Shown: positions 15,368 through 23,735 of the stretch, one piece after another | Numbering within the stretch: position 1 is the first letter of the stretch | Layout of the letters: each line of letters begins with the position of its first letter | DNA from: Chloroflexota bacterium | GTDB lineage: Bacteria; Chloroflexota; Anaerolineae; CG2-30-64-16 | Assembly: GCA_026389845.1 (NCBI GenBank) | Contig: JAPLHB010000068.1 | Span: 20,374-84,373 of the forward strand | DNA length: 64,000 nucleotides | Reading direction: 5' to 3' | Notes under the pieces: generated by a model | Database searches by the model: none | What the model was told of the DNA's origin: nothing | Seen by the model: only the letters and a program-made list of their open reading frames with translations | Translations under genes and position numbers: made by a program

Positions 15368-16873
15368 CTACATCCGGTGGTTCAACTCCGCCAGCGTCGG
15401 ATAAACCTCCGCGAAGAGGGCAAACTTCGCCATGTACCGCTCGTGCAACGCCTGGCTTGGCTCGAAGGTGCGTTGGGGGCGCACCATCTGGGCGACGCCG
15501 GCCGCGATGGTGGGAAAGATGCCCGTCGCCACGCCGGCCAGGATGGCGCACCCCAGGCAGGGCGCCTCCGAAACATCCATCGCCACCACCGGCTTGCCGA
15601 GGATGTCGGCCTTGGTTTGCAGCCAGAGGCTGGATCGGGCGCCGCCGCCCATGGCGCGCAGCTCCCGCACCACGATGCCGGCCGCCTCCATCGCGTCCAC
15701 GCTCAGCTTGATCTCGTAGGTGACGCTGTCCAGGATACCCTTGATGATCTGGCCGGCCGTGGTGCTGAGATCCAGGCCCAGGATCGCGCCCTTCGACGCC
15801 GGGTCCAACGCGGGCGTGCCGCTGCCCACGAGGTGCGGCAAGATCAGCACCGGCGACGGCTCGGCGCTCGCCTGCGCCAGGATCAGGTCGTAGACACTCT
15901 GCCCCGTGCGCTCCGCCTCGGCCACCTCGGCGCGGGCGAAGTTATCGCGATACCAGCGCAACAGCGCGCCGCCCACCGAGGTCCACCCGAGCACCATATA
16001 CATTCCCGACGCTGCGTGCGCGGCGATGGGCAGGTTGCTCGCCAGCAGCTTTGGATCGAGCACCAGCTTCGACGAGGCGACCGCGACGCACTCCACCGTG
16101 CCGGTCGAGTCCATGACGATGCCGCCGGCGATCGCACCGCACCCCACCGACCCGCACGCGTGATCGTGCCCGCCCACCACCGCCAACACGCCCCGCGGCA
16201 GTCCCAGCTCTGCGGCCACGGCCGGCGCGATTTCGCCCAACACCGTGCCCGATGGCGCGGTGCGCGAGAGCCGGGCGACGTCCAGTCCGGCCAACGCCAG
16301 GATCTCCTCGGACCAGGCCAGCCGATTCACGTCGAAGGCCATGGTGCGGGCGGCCAGACTGTAGTCCATGGCCGGCGGCACGCCCAACTGGGAGAAGAGA
16401 AAATCGGGCATGCAGAGGAAATGATGGGCGGCGGCGAAGGTGGCAGGGTCGTGCTGGCGCAGCCACATCAGCTTGTTGACGGTGTACATGGGGTGCAGCG
16501 GCATGCCGGTGATCGCGAAGATGCGCTCGCGACCCAGCGTCTCGCCCCACCAGCGCGCCTGCTCGGCCGCGCGCGTGTCAATGGCCGTGATGAAGCGGTA
16601 GATCGGCCGGCCCTGCGCGTCCACCGGCGCCACCGACTCGCCGTGCGTCGCGATACAGAGCGCCCGCACCGGGTCGCCCGCGGTCGCGGCGGTCACGTCG
16701 CGGATCACCGCCTTCACCGCGGCCCACACTTCGGCCGGGTCGAACTCCATCCAGCCGGGCTGCGGCTGATAGAGCCGATACTCCCGATACGCCTGGGCCA
16801 GCATCTCGCCGTTCAGGTTGAATGCCACCGCCTTGCAGCCGGTGATGCCGACATCGAGACCGAGTAAGCTCAT
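15368..16873 (-). CDS. FGGY family carbohydrate kinase (xylulokinase/gluconokinase-like)
   Basis: The 501-residue protein begins MSLLGLDVGITGCKAVAF, the first phosphate-binding strand of the ASKHA fold. It has the second phosphate motif MDSTGTVECVA and the C-terminal adenosine motif ELRAMGGGARSSLWLQTKADILG. These kinases phosphorylate pentuloses, glycerol, gluconate or similar sugars in the cytoplasm. The length is typical. It is the first gene of a probable sugar cluster with two PfkB kinases downstream; spacing by repeats (239 bp) may mean separate transcripts. The exact sugar is not determinable by eye. Confidence 0.88.
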   Translation of the reverse strand: MSLLGLDVGITGCKAVAFNLNGEMLAQAYREYRLYQPQPGWMEFDPAEVWAAVKAVIRDVTAATAGDPVRALCIATHGESVAPVDAQGRPIYRFITAIDTRAAEQARWWGETLGRERIFAITGMPLHPMYTVNKLMWLRQHDPATFAAAHHFLCMPDFLFSQLGVPPAMDYSLAARTMAFDVNRLAWSEEILALAGLDVARLSRTAPSGTVLGEIAPAVAAELGLPRGVLAVVGGHDHACGSVGCGAIAGGIVMDSTGTVECVAVASSKLVLDPKLLASNLPIAAHAASGMYMVLGWTSVGGALLRWYRDNFARAEVAEAERTGQSVYDLILAQASAEPSPVLILPHLVGSGTPALDPASKGAILGLDLSTTAGQIIKGILDSVTYEIKLSVDAMEAAGIVVRELRAMGGGARSSLWLQTKADILGKPVVAMDVSEAPCLGCAILAGVATGIFPTIAAGVAQMVRPQRTFEPSQALHERYMAKFALFAEVYPTLAELNHRM

Positions 16874-16924
16874 GGAAACCTCGGGGTATTGGATGGATGA
16901 GGAACCACGACAGAGAGCACAAAA

Positions 16925-17161
16925 CGCAATAGCGCAAAACTTGCTACCCGTTGCCTGTCATTCTGAGCGGGTCTGCCCCTGACTTCTCGCGACGGCGAGC
17001 ATCCAGCGAAGAATCTCACCTCGCAACGAGACCCCTTCGACAGCGCTCAGGGCAGGCTCTTCGCTGGATTATCGCCGCAACGCAGTTCACGGGGCGAACC
17101 CGCTCAGAGCCTGCCCTGAGTGCAACGAAGGGGTGACAAAGCGAGTTTTGCGGTACTGCCA
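16925..17161. mobile_element. MITE-like element with terminal inverted repeats, copy 3
   Basis: The left end GCAATAGCGCAAAACTTGCT is mirrored at the right by AGCGAGTTTTGCGGTACTGCC (AAGCGAGTTTTGC pairs with GCGCAAAACTTGCT, one mismatch). Inside are the inner inverted words TGTCATTCTGAGCGGGT and AACCCGCTCAGAG. It is about 237 bp long and non-coding. Copy 4 at 19.1 kb shares the same ends, giving a bracket around the dehydrogenase gene. Confidence 0.75.
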
Positions 17162-17257
17162 TAAAACCCTTTTCAACGTCTGTATTTTAGCGCGGGATGG
17201 CCGCGCCTGTCAAAAGATTGAGATGACAAAAACCGAAATTGGAGGTATGATGGGCTT

Positions 17258-19042
17258 ATGCTCACACCCCCTCTGCCCGAAACCATGCTCGCCTGGCCCC
17301 TCTACGGCGCCGGGCTGGAAAACCTGGGGCGCGACGGCCGGCCCGTCCGCTGGCCCCTGCCCCGCCCCGCCGCCGATCAGATCCTCGTGCGGTCGGACGC
17401 GGTCGGCCTGTGTTACTCCGACGTGAAGGTCATCCGCCAGGGCGGCAGCCACCCGCGGCTCTACGGCCGTGACCTGGCCGGCCATCCCATCGTCCAGGGC
17501 CACGAGGTCGCGTTGACCGTGGTCAGCGTGGGCGAGGCGTGGCGCGACCGCTTTGCGCCGGGGCAACGGCTGGCGCTCCAGGCCGACATCTACTATCGCG
17601 GCCGCAACCTGGCCTACGGCTACGTCTTCTACGGTGGCTTGGCGCAATACAGCCTGCTCGGCCCGGCCGCGCTCGCCGGCGACGAGGGATGCTACGCCAT
17701 CACCGTGCCCGCGGGCCTGGGCTACGCCGAGGTCGCGCTCACCGAGCCGTGGGCTTGTGTGGAGGCGGCCTACGCGCCCCGCCGCCGGTTGAACATCAAG
17801 GCGGGTGGCGCCCTCTGGATCGTCGGCCGGCCGGGCGGTAGGGGCGGGTCTGGTAGGGGCGGGTCTGAGACCCGCCCCTACTACGACCGCCCCTACCGCC
17901 TGGGCGTGGCGCTCGCCTGCTGCCTGCCCGCCCGCGCCGTGCTCAGCGACGTACCCGAGGCGCTGCACCGGGAATTACACGCCGCCGGCGTCCCGCACGT
18001 TGTCCGCAACGACGTTACACCGGACGGCTATGCTGCGCTGGCCGAGGCCGAAACCACGGGCGGCTTCGACGACATCGTGATCCTGGACGCCGATGCCGAG
18101 CGGGTCGAGGCCGCGTCACGCAGCGCCGCGATCGGCGCGACGATCACCCTGGCGGGCACGCGACCCCTGGCCCGACCGGTCAACGTGGACGTGGGCCGCA
18201 TCCACTACGATTACGTCACCTACCTGGGCACGACCGGGGCCGACCTCAGCGCGGCCTACGGCCCTGGCCGCAACCGCTCAGAGCTGCGACCGGGCGGCGT
18301 CGCCTGGATCGTGGGCGGCGGCGGGCCGATGGGGCGGATGCACCTGCAGCGGATGCTGGAGATGCCCGGCGGCCCGCGTCGTGTCGTCGTCTCGGAAACC
18401 AACGCGGTGCGCAACGCCGACCTGGCGCGCTCGTTTGCCGGACTGGCCGCGGCCAGGGGCATCGAGCTGACCGTCCTCGACCCGAAGCAGATGGGCGAAG
18501 TCGCCTACGCCGACGCGCTGGCCGCGGCTCACGGCGGCCGCGGGTTCGACGACGCGGTGGTGATCGTCGCCAGCGTGCCGGCCATCGAGGCCGCGCTGCC
18601 GCTCCTGGCGCCCGACGGCATGTTGGTCGTCTTCGGCGGGCTGGCACGCGGCGCGTTAGCCGGCCTCGATCTGTCGCCGGTCTACCTGGGCAATCTCCAG
18701 ATCATCGGCTCGGCCGGTTCCACCATCCACGATCAGGCGGCGGTGCTGAGCAAGGTGGCGGCCGGGCATCTTTCGACGGCCAGCGCGGTGGCCGCGATCG
18801 GTGGGCTGGATGCCGCGCGGGACGGGATACAGGGGCTGATGGACGGCCGTTTCCCCGGCAAGATGGTCATCTACCCGCAGGCGCCGGCGTTCCCCCTCAC
18901 CGCCCTGGCCGATCTGAAGGGTGCGGCCCCGGCAGTCTACGACCGCCTGGACGAAGGCGGCCTCTGGTCGCGCGCGGCCGAGGCGGAGTTCCTGCGACGA
19001 TATGCCGGAGACGTTTACCTCGACAACATTGGAATAACATAG
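17258..19042 (+). CDS. Zinc-type medium-chain dehydrogenase with duplicated Rossmann region
   Basis: The 594-residue protein begins with a GroES-like alcohol dehydrogenase domain (VGLCYSDVKVIRQGG...GHEVALTVVSVGEAW...PGQRLALQADIYYRG). A first Rossmann region follows, in which ALWIVGRPGG leads directly into an in-frame repeat (17838-17896). After that comes a complete second Rossmann fold with a good dinucleotide loop (GGVAWIVGGGGPMGRMH). Ordinary family members are 340-420 residues. The catalytic-zinc Cys and His (C in GLCYSD, H in GHE) are present. It probably oxidises a sugar alcohol or sugar phosphate, given the neighbouring sugar kinases. GGAGG lies 12 nt before the ATG. MITE copies flank it on both sides. 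Confidence 0.82.
   Translation: MLTPPLPETMLAWPLYGAGLENLGRDGRPVRWPLPRPAADQILVRSDAVGLCYSDVKVIRQGGSHPRLYGRDLAGHPIVQGHEVALTVVSVGEAWRDRFAPGQRLALQADIYYRGRNLAYGYVFYGGLAQYSLLGPAALAGDEGCYAITVPAGLGYAEVALTEPWACVEAAYAPRRRLNIKAGGALWIVGRPGGRGGSGRGGSETRPYYDRPYRLGVALACCLPARAVLSDVPEALHRELHAAGVPHVVRNDVTPDGYAALAEAETTGGFDDIVILDADAERVEAASRSAAIGATITLAGTRPLARPVNVDVGRIHYDYVTYLGTTGADLSAAYGPGRNRSELRPGGVAWIVGGGGPMGRMHLQRMLEMPGGPRRVVVSETNAVRNADLARSFAGLAAARGIELTVLDPKQMGEVAYADALAAAHGGRGFDDAVVIVASVPAIEAALPLLAPDGMLVVFGGLARGALAGLDLSPVYLGNLQIIGSAGSTIHDQAAVLSKVAAGHLSTASAVAAIGGLDAARDGIQGLMDGRFPGKMVIYPQAPAFPLTALADLKGAAPAVYDRLDEGGLWSRAAEAEFLRRYAGDVYLDNIGIT
17838..17896. repeat. In-frame GTAGGGGCGGGTCT palindrome inside the dehydrogenase gene
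   Basis: GTAGGGGCGGGTCT occurs at 17838-17851 and again at 17853-17866. The second copy forms a perfect 29-nt palindrome with AGACCCGCCCCTAC (17868-17881), and another CCGCCCCTAC follows. The insertion adds about 20 residues rich in Gly and Arg exactly where the first dinucleotide-binding loop should be. Confidence 0.85.
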
Positions 19043-19107
19043 CGCGGCCTCCTGCCGCAACCCAATCATCTGATCCGCGAATTACGCGAATCAGCGCGAA
19101 TAGAAAA

Positions 19108-19300
19108 AAGGCAATAGCGCAAAACTCGCTACCCGTTGCCTGTCATTCTGAGCGGGTCTATCCCTGAACTCTCGTTACGGCGCGAATCCAGCGAAGAATC
19201 TCCTTGCCGCGACGAGACCCTTCGCTGGATTCTCACCGCAGCCCACCTCACGGAGCTGACCCGCTCAGGGTGACAAAAGCGAGTATTGCGGTACTGCGGA
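19108..19300. mobile_element. MITE-like element with terminal inverted repeats, copy 4
   Basis: The left end AGGCAATAGCGCAAAACTCG and the right end AAAGCGAGTATTGCGGTACTG are inverse repeats. The interior contains TGTCATTCTGAGCGGGTC, AGCGAAGAATC, ACCCTTCGCTGGA and CCGCTCAGGGTGACA. It is closely similar to copy 3, and fills the gap between two convergent genes. Confidence 0.75.
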
Positions 19301-19310
19301 TTAACATAGC

Positions 19311-20996
19311 TCAGTCAAATTCGATGTGCCGGTGGATCGTCCCCCCACGCTCGGCGATCGCGCGCAGCGCCAACGCGCCGCCCGCGGGCGCGTGGATCAG
19401 CCATTCAGCCTTGCCCCGGTTGTCGGTGGGCGAGGCCTCGTAGTAGCCCACTTCGAGCTTGTTCGAGCGCCCTTCCAGGTGGCCGATCTCCTGCTTCGGC
19501 TTGCCGCTCACCAGCGATGCGCCTGCCGGTAACTCCAGTTCCAGGCGCACGGGGCGGGCGGCCTTCATCTTGAGCGCCTGCTGCGAACCGTTGGTGGGCA
19601 GAAAACCGCGATTTTCCACCACCGCCAGCAGGTGATAGCGAGCTTCGCCCAACGGCGTCAGCGTGACCTCGCGCCAGGCGATGCGTGGGGCCAACGCCGC
19701 AAAGGCCAGCGCGAAGTCGGCCTGGGGCGCGATCTCGGCCTCCAGTAGAGCGTGCGGCGGGTTGCGCCAGGTATAGAGGGTGTTCCAGCCGCCCAGTTCC
19801 ACCTTGCCCAGTTGCGAATGGTCGAACGCGTACCAGGGAACCAGCCCGCCGGGCGCGACCTTGTCCGCATACTCCACGATCTTGTAGTCATCCTCGACCG
19901 GGTGCTTGCGGAACCAGTCCATGAACTTCTTCTCTTTGCTCTTTTCCTCGACCCCCGCGGCCGTCGCCAAATCCCACAGCTCCACGGTGACGGCGAAGAC
20001 CCCCTTGTGCTCGAAGAGCCAGTCGTCGAAGACGCCGGTGATGACCTCTTTCGGATGATAGCGGAAGTGATGGTAGACCGACACGCACGGGTAGTTGGTG
20101 ATGGCCGTGCCTCGCTCGCCGATCGCTTCGAAGACCCACTTGTCGTTCACGTCCATCTCGTCGTCGCTTTTCGTGCCGAAAGGCCGGAGGATCGCGCGAC
20201 TGTAGGTGTGGAAGGTCATTGCGGCGTAGACGTTGGAGTGCTTCGCCATGAACTCGATCACCGCGTGGATTTCCGGCTCGGAGCCGGGGTAATCGCCCGC
20301 ACCGCGCTGCTCGCCCTCCGGTCGCCACGCGCCGGGGAAGTTGCGGTTGAAGTCCAGCCCTTGCAGCGCCGGCGCGACCGTGATCATGTGGCCGTCGTAG
20401 TTTTCGATCAGCCCCTCAGGGAAAAGGCGGTAGTACGCGCCGCCCTCCTCATCCGGGCCGCGCTTGACCATCAGCCGCGGATCGCGGTCCGAGACCTTCC
20501 AGTCGCCGGTCGGATCGGGGATGCGCATCTGCAGAATGCGGCCGTCGCCGTCAATGTCCTCCGGGTGCAGGCCATCCTGCTTGTCTTCCAGGGGATAGGG
20601 CCGCGTGCCGGAACGGATATACTTGGGCTTGTCGGCCAGGGCCAGCTCCGCACCGTCGGGGTTGAGCCGCGGCACCACGTAGACGACTTGCTCGTCCAGA
20701 ATACGGGTGATCTTCGGGTCGCTGCCGTAGCCCTCCGCCAGCTTTTTGACGAAGTAGAGCGCGGCCATGGACGCGGTCAGCTCGGTGGCGTGGATGTTGG
20801 CGTCAAGCCAGAACGCCGGCTTCTCCGTGTCCGGGCCGGTCGCGGTGTTGGTCAGCACGATCAGCGGGATCTCCCGCCCCTCGTACGTCTTGCCCAATGC
20901 TGTAACCTGCATGATGCCGGGGTGTTGCCCCGCCAGCCACGCCAGGCGTTCGGTGAGTTGGGCGTAGGTGTAGTAGGTGTTGAAGTGGATATCCAT
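19311..20996 (-). CDS. M14 family zinc carboxypeptidase
   Basis: The 561-residue protein has zinc ligands His69 and Glu72 in DANIHATELTAS, a third ligand His in MTFHTYSRAI (about residue 264) and the catalytic Glu in VTVELWD (about 340). The substrate-binding Asn-Arg pair is in LDFNRNFPG. There is no signal peptide, so it is probably cytoplasmic. A C-terminal beta-rich segment of about 130 residues follows the peptidase domain. Members trim C-terminal residues from peptides or cell-wall peptides; a peptide-scavenging role would suit the peptide importers elsewhere in the window. It stands alone. Confidence 0.88.
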   Translation of the reverse strand: MDIHFNTYYTYAQLTERLAWLAGQHPGIMQVTALGKTYEGREIPLIVLTNTATGPDTEKPAFWLDANIHATELTASMAALYFVKKLAEGYGSDPKITRILDEQVVYVVPRLNPDGAELALADKPKYIRSGTRPYPLEDKQDGLHPEDIDGDGRILQMRIPDPTGDWKVSDRDPRLMVKRGPDEEGGAYYRLFPEGLIENYDGHMITVAPALQGLDFNRNFPGAWRPEGEQRGAGDYPGSEPEIHAVIEFMAKHSNVYAAMTFHTYSRAILRPFGTKSDDEMDVNDKWVFEAIGERGTAITNYPCVSVYHHFRYHPKEVITGVFDDWLFEHKGVFAVTVELWDLATAAGVEEKSKEKKFMDWFRKHPVEDDYKIVEYADKVAPGGLVPWYAFDHSQLGKVELGGWNTLYTWRNPPHALLEAEIAPQADFALAFAALAPRIAWREVTLTPLGEARYHLLAVVENRGFLPTNGSQQALKMKAARPVRLELELPAGASLVSGKPKQEIGHLEGRSNKLEVGYYEASPTDNRGKAEWLIHAPAGGALALRAIAERGGTIHRHIEFD

Positions 20997-21045
20997 GGGG
21001 GACCTTTCGTGATGTAATGAGATAGTGCGATAGTGCGTTGGCTGT

Positions 21046-22074
21046 TCAGCTTGGGTCAGTCAGCCACGCATAGCGTTGACGGATATAAGTCCACCAATCG
21101 GCCAGGGGTGGGAAGTCGTCGGCCGGAAAGTGACCGAACAGGTCTTCGGTGTGCACGCTGGCGAAGCGATCCGACGTTCGGACGAGCCGCTGCCAGACGC
21201 CGGTGGCCGAATCCCCAAGGCCTCGCAGCGCGAGCGAAGTCACGCGGCGGAAATCGGCGTTGCGCGCCGGCGCGATGTGCAGCACGCCGACCAGATTGGC
21301 GCCCAACTCGCGCGCCCGCTCCATCTCGTGGGCCAGAAATTGCTGGCGCATAAGCTGGTAGAACGGCTCGTAGAACAGGGCCTCGAAACCAGGCAGCAAC
21401 GCCTTGTCGAGCGGACAGTCGGCGCGGTCGTACAGGTGGCGGTAGATGGCGGTGCGGTCGGCGCCACTGGTTGCGATCTGAAGTGGTGTGCTGCCGTACG
21501 ATTCGGTGTACTTCCATTCGATCAGGATGGCCTGGCGTCGTCCATCTATGCGCTCAAACAGGACGGCTGCATCGGCGCTGGTGAAGTTGGCCCCCCGGGT
21601 GCGCTGGCCGTTGCGGCTGATCCGCTCGCCCAGATAATTCATCGCGCCGATCCACTCAAAGGTGACGTACTGACCGGCCTCGATGGGGAGCATCCTTCCC
21701 ACGGGATAGCCCGCCCTGCGCAGCAGCACGGCCAGCGCCTCCGGTTGATGGGCGAAGGGGAAGAGGAAATTCACGCAGCAGACTTGCGAGCTGCACAGAT
21801 GGTTGCTCGGGGCGCCGTTCTGGCCTTCATGCCAGTTGATGCGATGCCGGGCAAAATACCCTATGGCTGCGCCGCGAATGCCGGTGAAGAGATTCTCTTC
21901 AGCGTGCTCGGCCGGCAGACAAAACGGCCGCGGTCGCCCTTTATAGATGCCGTCATGCCGGGCATTTACCGTAAAGTACGGCAAATGATGCTTAAACGCC
22001 GTCTGCCGACCCTTCTCATCTTCCAGGAATTTGCCCACGGTTACAACCTTTCCGATTAGGATTGGGCCAAACAA
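21046..22074 (-). CDS. PGN_0703-like PD-(D/E)XK nuclease family protein
   Basis: The 342-residue protein has the nuclease core SADAAVLFERIDGRRQAILIEWKYTESY: Asp, then Glu-x-Lys in IEWK, the metal-binding pattern of PD-(D/E)XK enzymes. The context (HHLPYFTVNARHDGIYKGR, then the core) resembles the PGN_0703 group of putative restriction endonucleases. The chosen start is a TTG that overlaps the HEAT-repeat gene by 19 bp; a GTG at 22038 is an alternative. No methyltransferase partner is adjacent. Function as a defence or housekeeping nuclease is not established. Confidence 0.7.
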   Translation of the reverse strand: MFGPILIGKVVTVGKFLEDEKGRQTAFKHHLPYFTVNARHDGIYKGRPRPFCLPAEHAEENLFTGIRGAAIGYFARHRINWHEGQNGAPSNHLCSSQVCCVNFLFPFAHQPEALAVLLRRAGYPVGRMLPIEAGQYVTFEWIGAMNYLGERISRNGQRTRGANFTSADAAVLFERIDGRRQAILIEWKYTESYGSTPLQIATSGADRTAIYRHLYDRADCPLDKALLPGFEALFYEPFYQLMRQQFLAHEMERARELGANLVGVLHIAPARNADFRRVTSLALRGLGDSATGVWQRLVRTSDRFASVHTEDLFGHFPADDFPPLADWWTYIRQRYAWLTDPS

Positions 22075-22880
22075 GCTGCCACCCAGGCCGCATCCGTTTT
22101 CGCCAGCCGGTTCTTTTTGAGGTTCTCAGCCATGATCCAGCGGATGTCGGGGTCGGGGCTGGCGAGCCATTTCTCCATCAGGGGTTTGCCGGTATCGGGC
22201 AGCGCGGCCACGGCGACGCTCCAGCAGTAGGCCAGACCCTGGCGGAGAGTCTTGAACGCGTCGCTCTTGCGGTCGGTGACTTGCTTGATGGTTGCCGTGA
22301 TCTGATCCAGGATGCTGAGCACGGCGGCCGCGTGCTCCGGCTTCTTCAGCAAGCGAGGCTCGCACAGGGCCGCGGCCGCAGCGCGCTGCTCCCACGGGTT
22401 GCCCGTTGCCCAGACGGCCATCTCCGCCAGCAGTGCGGCCATGTCGGCGTCGCCCCAGCGCTGCAGCGCCATCGCCACCGCCTCGCGGATGCGCCAGCGC
22501 GGATCGGACGCGAGGGCGCGCAAAATGGGCAGGGGCGGGTTTTCTTGTGCGGCGGCAGATCGTCCGTGCATGGCAGGTTCTTCGTCAACGGTGGTCGGTG
22601 CGTTGATGGACGCAAACCCGCCCCTACGCGCGAGGATGGCGCCCAACCCCACGACCCCGCAAACCGCCAAAAAACACTCCGGTGTGTTCTCCGGCGCGAC
22701 GTCGGGGCCAAGGACTGCCCAGCGGCGAAACTGCACCTCCGTGCCCATGTCCGCGACGGCCTGGGCCAATTCCAGGTTGCCGCGCGGGCCGGGCAGGTTG
22801 GCGTGGGCCAGGAGGTAAGGCTCCCAGTCGGAAGAAGGGAGAGCACAGAGGGCGGATCGGTAGATTTCGCTGGATGGCAT
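22056..22880 (-). CDS. HEAT-repeat protein interrupted by an in-frame repeat
   Basis: The 274-residue protein has alpha-helical repeat motifs in its second half (ILRALASDPRWRIREAVAMALQRWG; WLASPDPDIRWIMAENLKKNRL), typical of HEAT scaffolds that bind proteins or nucleic acids. About 32 residues near position 90 (RRGGFASINAPTTV...QENPPLPI) come from a 97-nt inverted-repeat element (22530-22626). It overlaps the downstream nuclease gene by 19 bp, so the two are probably co-expressed and may act together. Confidence 0.75.
   Translation of the reverse strand: MPSSEIYRSALCALPSSDWEPYLLAHANLPGPRGNLELAQAVADMGTEVQFRRWAVLGPDVAPENTPECFLAVCGVVGLGAILARRGGFASINAPTTVDEEPAMHGRSAAAQENPPLPILRALASDPRWRIREAVAMALQRWGDADMAALLAEMAVWATGNPWEQRAAAAALCEPRLLKKPEHAAAVLSILDQITATIKQVTDRKSDAFKTLRQGLAYCWSVAVAALPDTGKPLMEKWLASPDPDIRWIMAENLKKNRLAKTDAAWVAACLAQS
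22530..22626. repeat. In-frame AGGGGCGGGTTT element inside the HEAT-repeat gene
   Basis: CAGGGGCGGGTTT (22530-22542) and AAACCCGCCCCTAC (22613-22626) form 12-nt inverted ends around about 70 nt of unique sequence. The ends match the repeat family at 4.9, 5.07 and 17.8 kb. The insertion preserves the reading frame. Confidence 0.85.
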
Positions 22881-22909
22881 ATGAAGCTCAATGGCGGGAG
22901 GAGGTCAGA

Positions 22910-23356
22910 TCAAGCCGAGTTCGAGTCGTTGCCTGTCCAGTGCACCCAGGACACCAATGACTTGGTCGCGTTATACAATCGCTCATCGGCGGTCCACAGC
23001 CCGGCGCTGGTCGTCTCGGCCAGCGCCAGATAGAAGCTGTCGTAGGCCGCGGCGCGGTGCAGGCGAAGCGTCCAGTCGAAGGCTCGCTGAATTTGAGCGA
23101 TGTCAGGAACAACTACATCAACGTCAATTTCCGCGATCAGAGTGAGAGCTTCAACAGCCTGTTCTCTGCTGAGTTCCTTGAAATGCACGCCTTTGGATAG
23201 TGCAGAGGTTGTTTCATAACGCCATAAAGCGGGTACCTGGATCGTATCGCCACTTCTTCCCCATCCGGCCAGCAGCCCTTTGATTCGTGTTCGTAAAGGT
23301 CCAGGCAAGACCGACTTGATGGCGAGACTGGCATCAATGACCAAGGTTCTGCTCAT
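22910..23356 (-). CDS. vapC: PIN domain ribonuclease toxin (VapC-like)
   Basis: The 148-residue protein begins TLVIDASLAIKSVLPG, with the first catalytic Asp of PIN domains. It has an internal Glu in ALWRYETTSALSKG and the late Asp pair in AAYDSFYLALAE and GLWTADERLYN. VapC toxins cleave specific RNAs unless bound by their antitoxin. The gene overlaps the Phd-like antitoxin gene by 23 bp and shares its autoregulated promoter. Confidence 0.88.
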   Translation of the reverse strand: MSRTLVIDASLAIKSVLPGPLRTRIKGLLAGWGRSGDTIQVPALWRYETTSALSKGVHFKELSREQAVEALTLIAEIDVDVVVPDIAQIQRAFDWTLRLHRAAAYDSFYLALAETTSAGLWTADERLYNATKSLVSWVHWTGNDSNSA

Positions 23357-23657
23357 CGCGCGCCTCCAAATCGGCCCGATCAGCCTCTAACAAGGCATCA
23401 ATGTCTAGCGGCCGGCCATCTCGGCTAGCCAGAATGTCAGCCGCGAGCGCATCGCTCCTCATCAGCCAAGCCGTCCATTGATCATCTTGGCGAGGCTTCT
23501 GCCGCAGGCGCTGAAAATCCTCGACGCTGATGAGCACGGCTTTGGGCTTGCCGCGAGACGTCAGCACGATCTGTTCCCGACCGTAGGCGACGCGGTTGAC
23601 GAGCTCAGAGATGTCGCGTTTCACCTGTCCGATGCTGACCTGGGTTTCAGTTGCCAT
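23334..23657 (-). CDS. Phd/YefM family antitoxin
   Basis: I start at the ATG at 23657 (MATETQVSIGQVKRDISELV), preceded by AAAGGTG; earlier starts would extend into the operator. The 107-residue protein has the Phd/YefM N-terminal DNA-binding fold (LVNRVAYGREQIVLTSRGKPKAVLISVEDFQRL). Its charged C-terminal tail (DALLEADRADLEARDEQ) should wrap the toxin. It is the first gene of the pair. Confidence 0.85.
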   Translation of the reverse strand: MATETQVSIGQVKRDISELVNRVAYGREQIVLTSRGKPKAVLISVEDFQRLRQKPRQDDQWTAWLMRSDALAADILASRDGRPLDIDALLEADRADLEARDEQNLGH

Positions 23658-23680
23658 CGCTTGGGCACCTTTCTGATCTA

Positions 23681-23711
23681 TTGCACTATCCTGATAGGGA
23701 GTATAGTGCAA
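23681..23711. promoter_or_regulatory. Operator palindrome of the toxin-antitoxin pair
   Basis: TTGCACTAT (23681-23689) and ATAGTGCAA (23703-23711) are perfect inverted repeats with a 13-nt centre. The site covers the -10 box and expected start of the promoter, so binding of the Phd-like antitoxin here would repress the operon. Confidence 0.75.
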
Positions 23712-23728
23712 ACCGGCGCCGGTGTCAA
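23700..23728 (-). promoter_or_regulatory. Promoter of the toxin-antitoxin pair
   Basis: On the minus strand TTGACA (23728-23723), a 17-nt spacer and TATACT (23705-23700) form a near-consensus sigma-70 promoter overlapped by the operator palindrome. Confidence 0.8.
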
Positions 23729-23735
23729 ACCGCGC

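Noticed and set aside
17841..17896. Frameshift in the dehydrogenase gene
   Set aside because: The odd Gly/Arg-rich segment is an in-frame palindromic repeat; the frame continues into a normal Rossmann domain.
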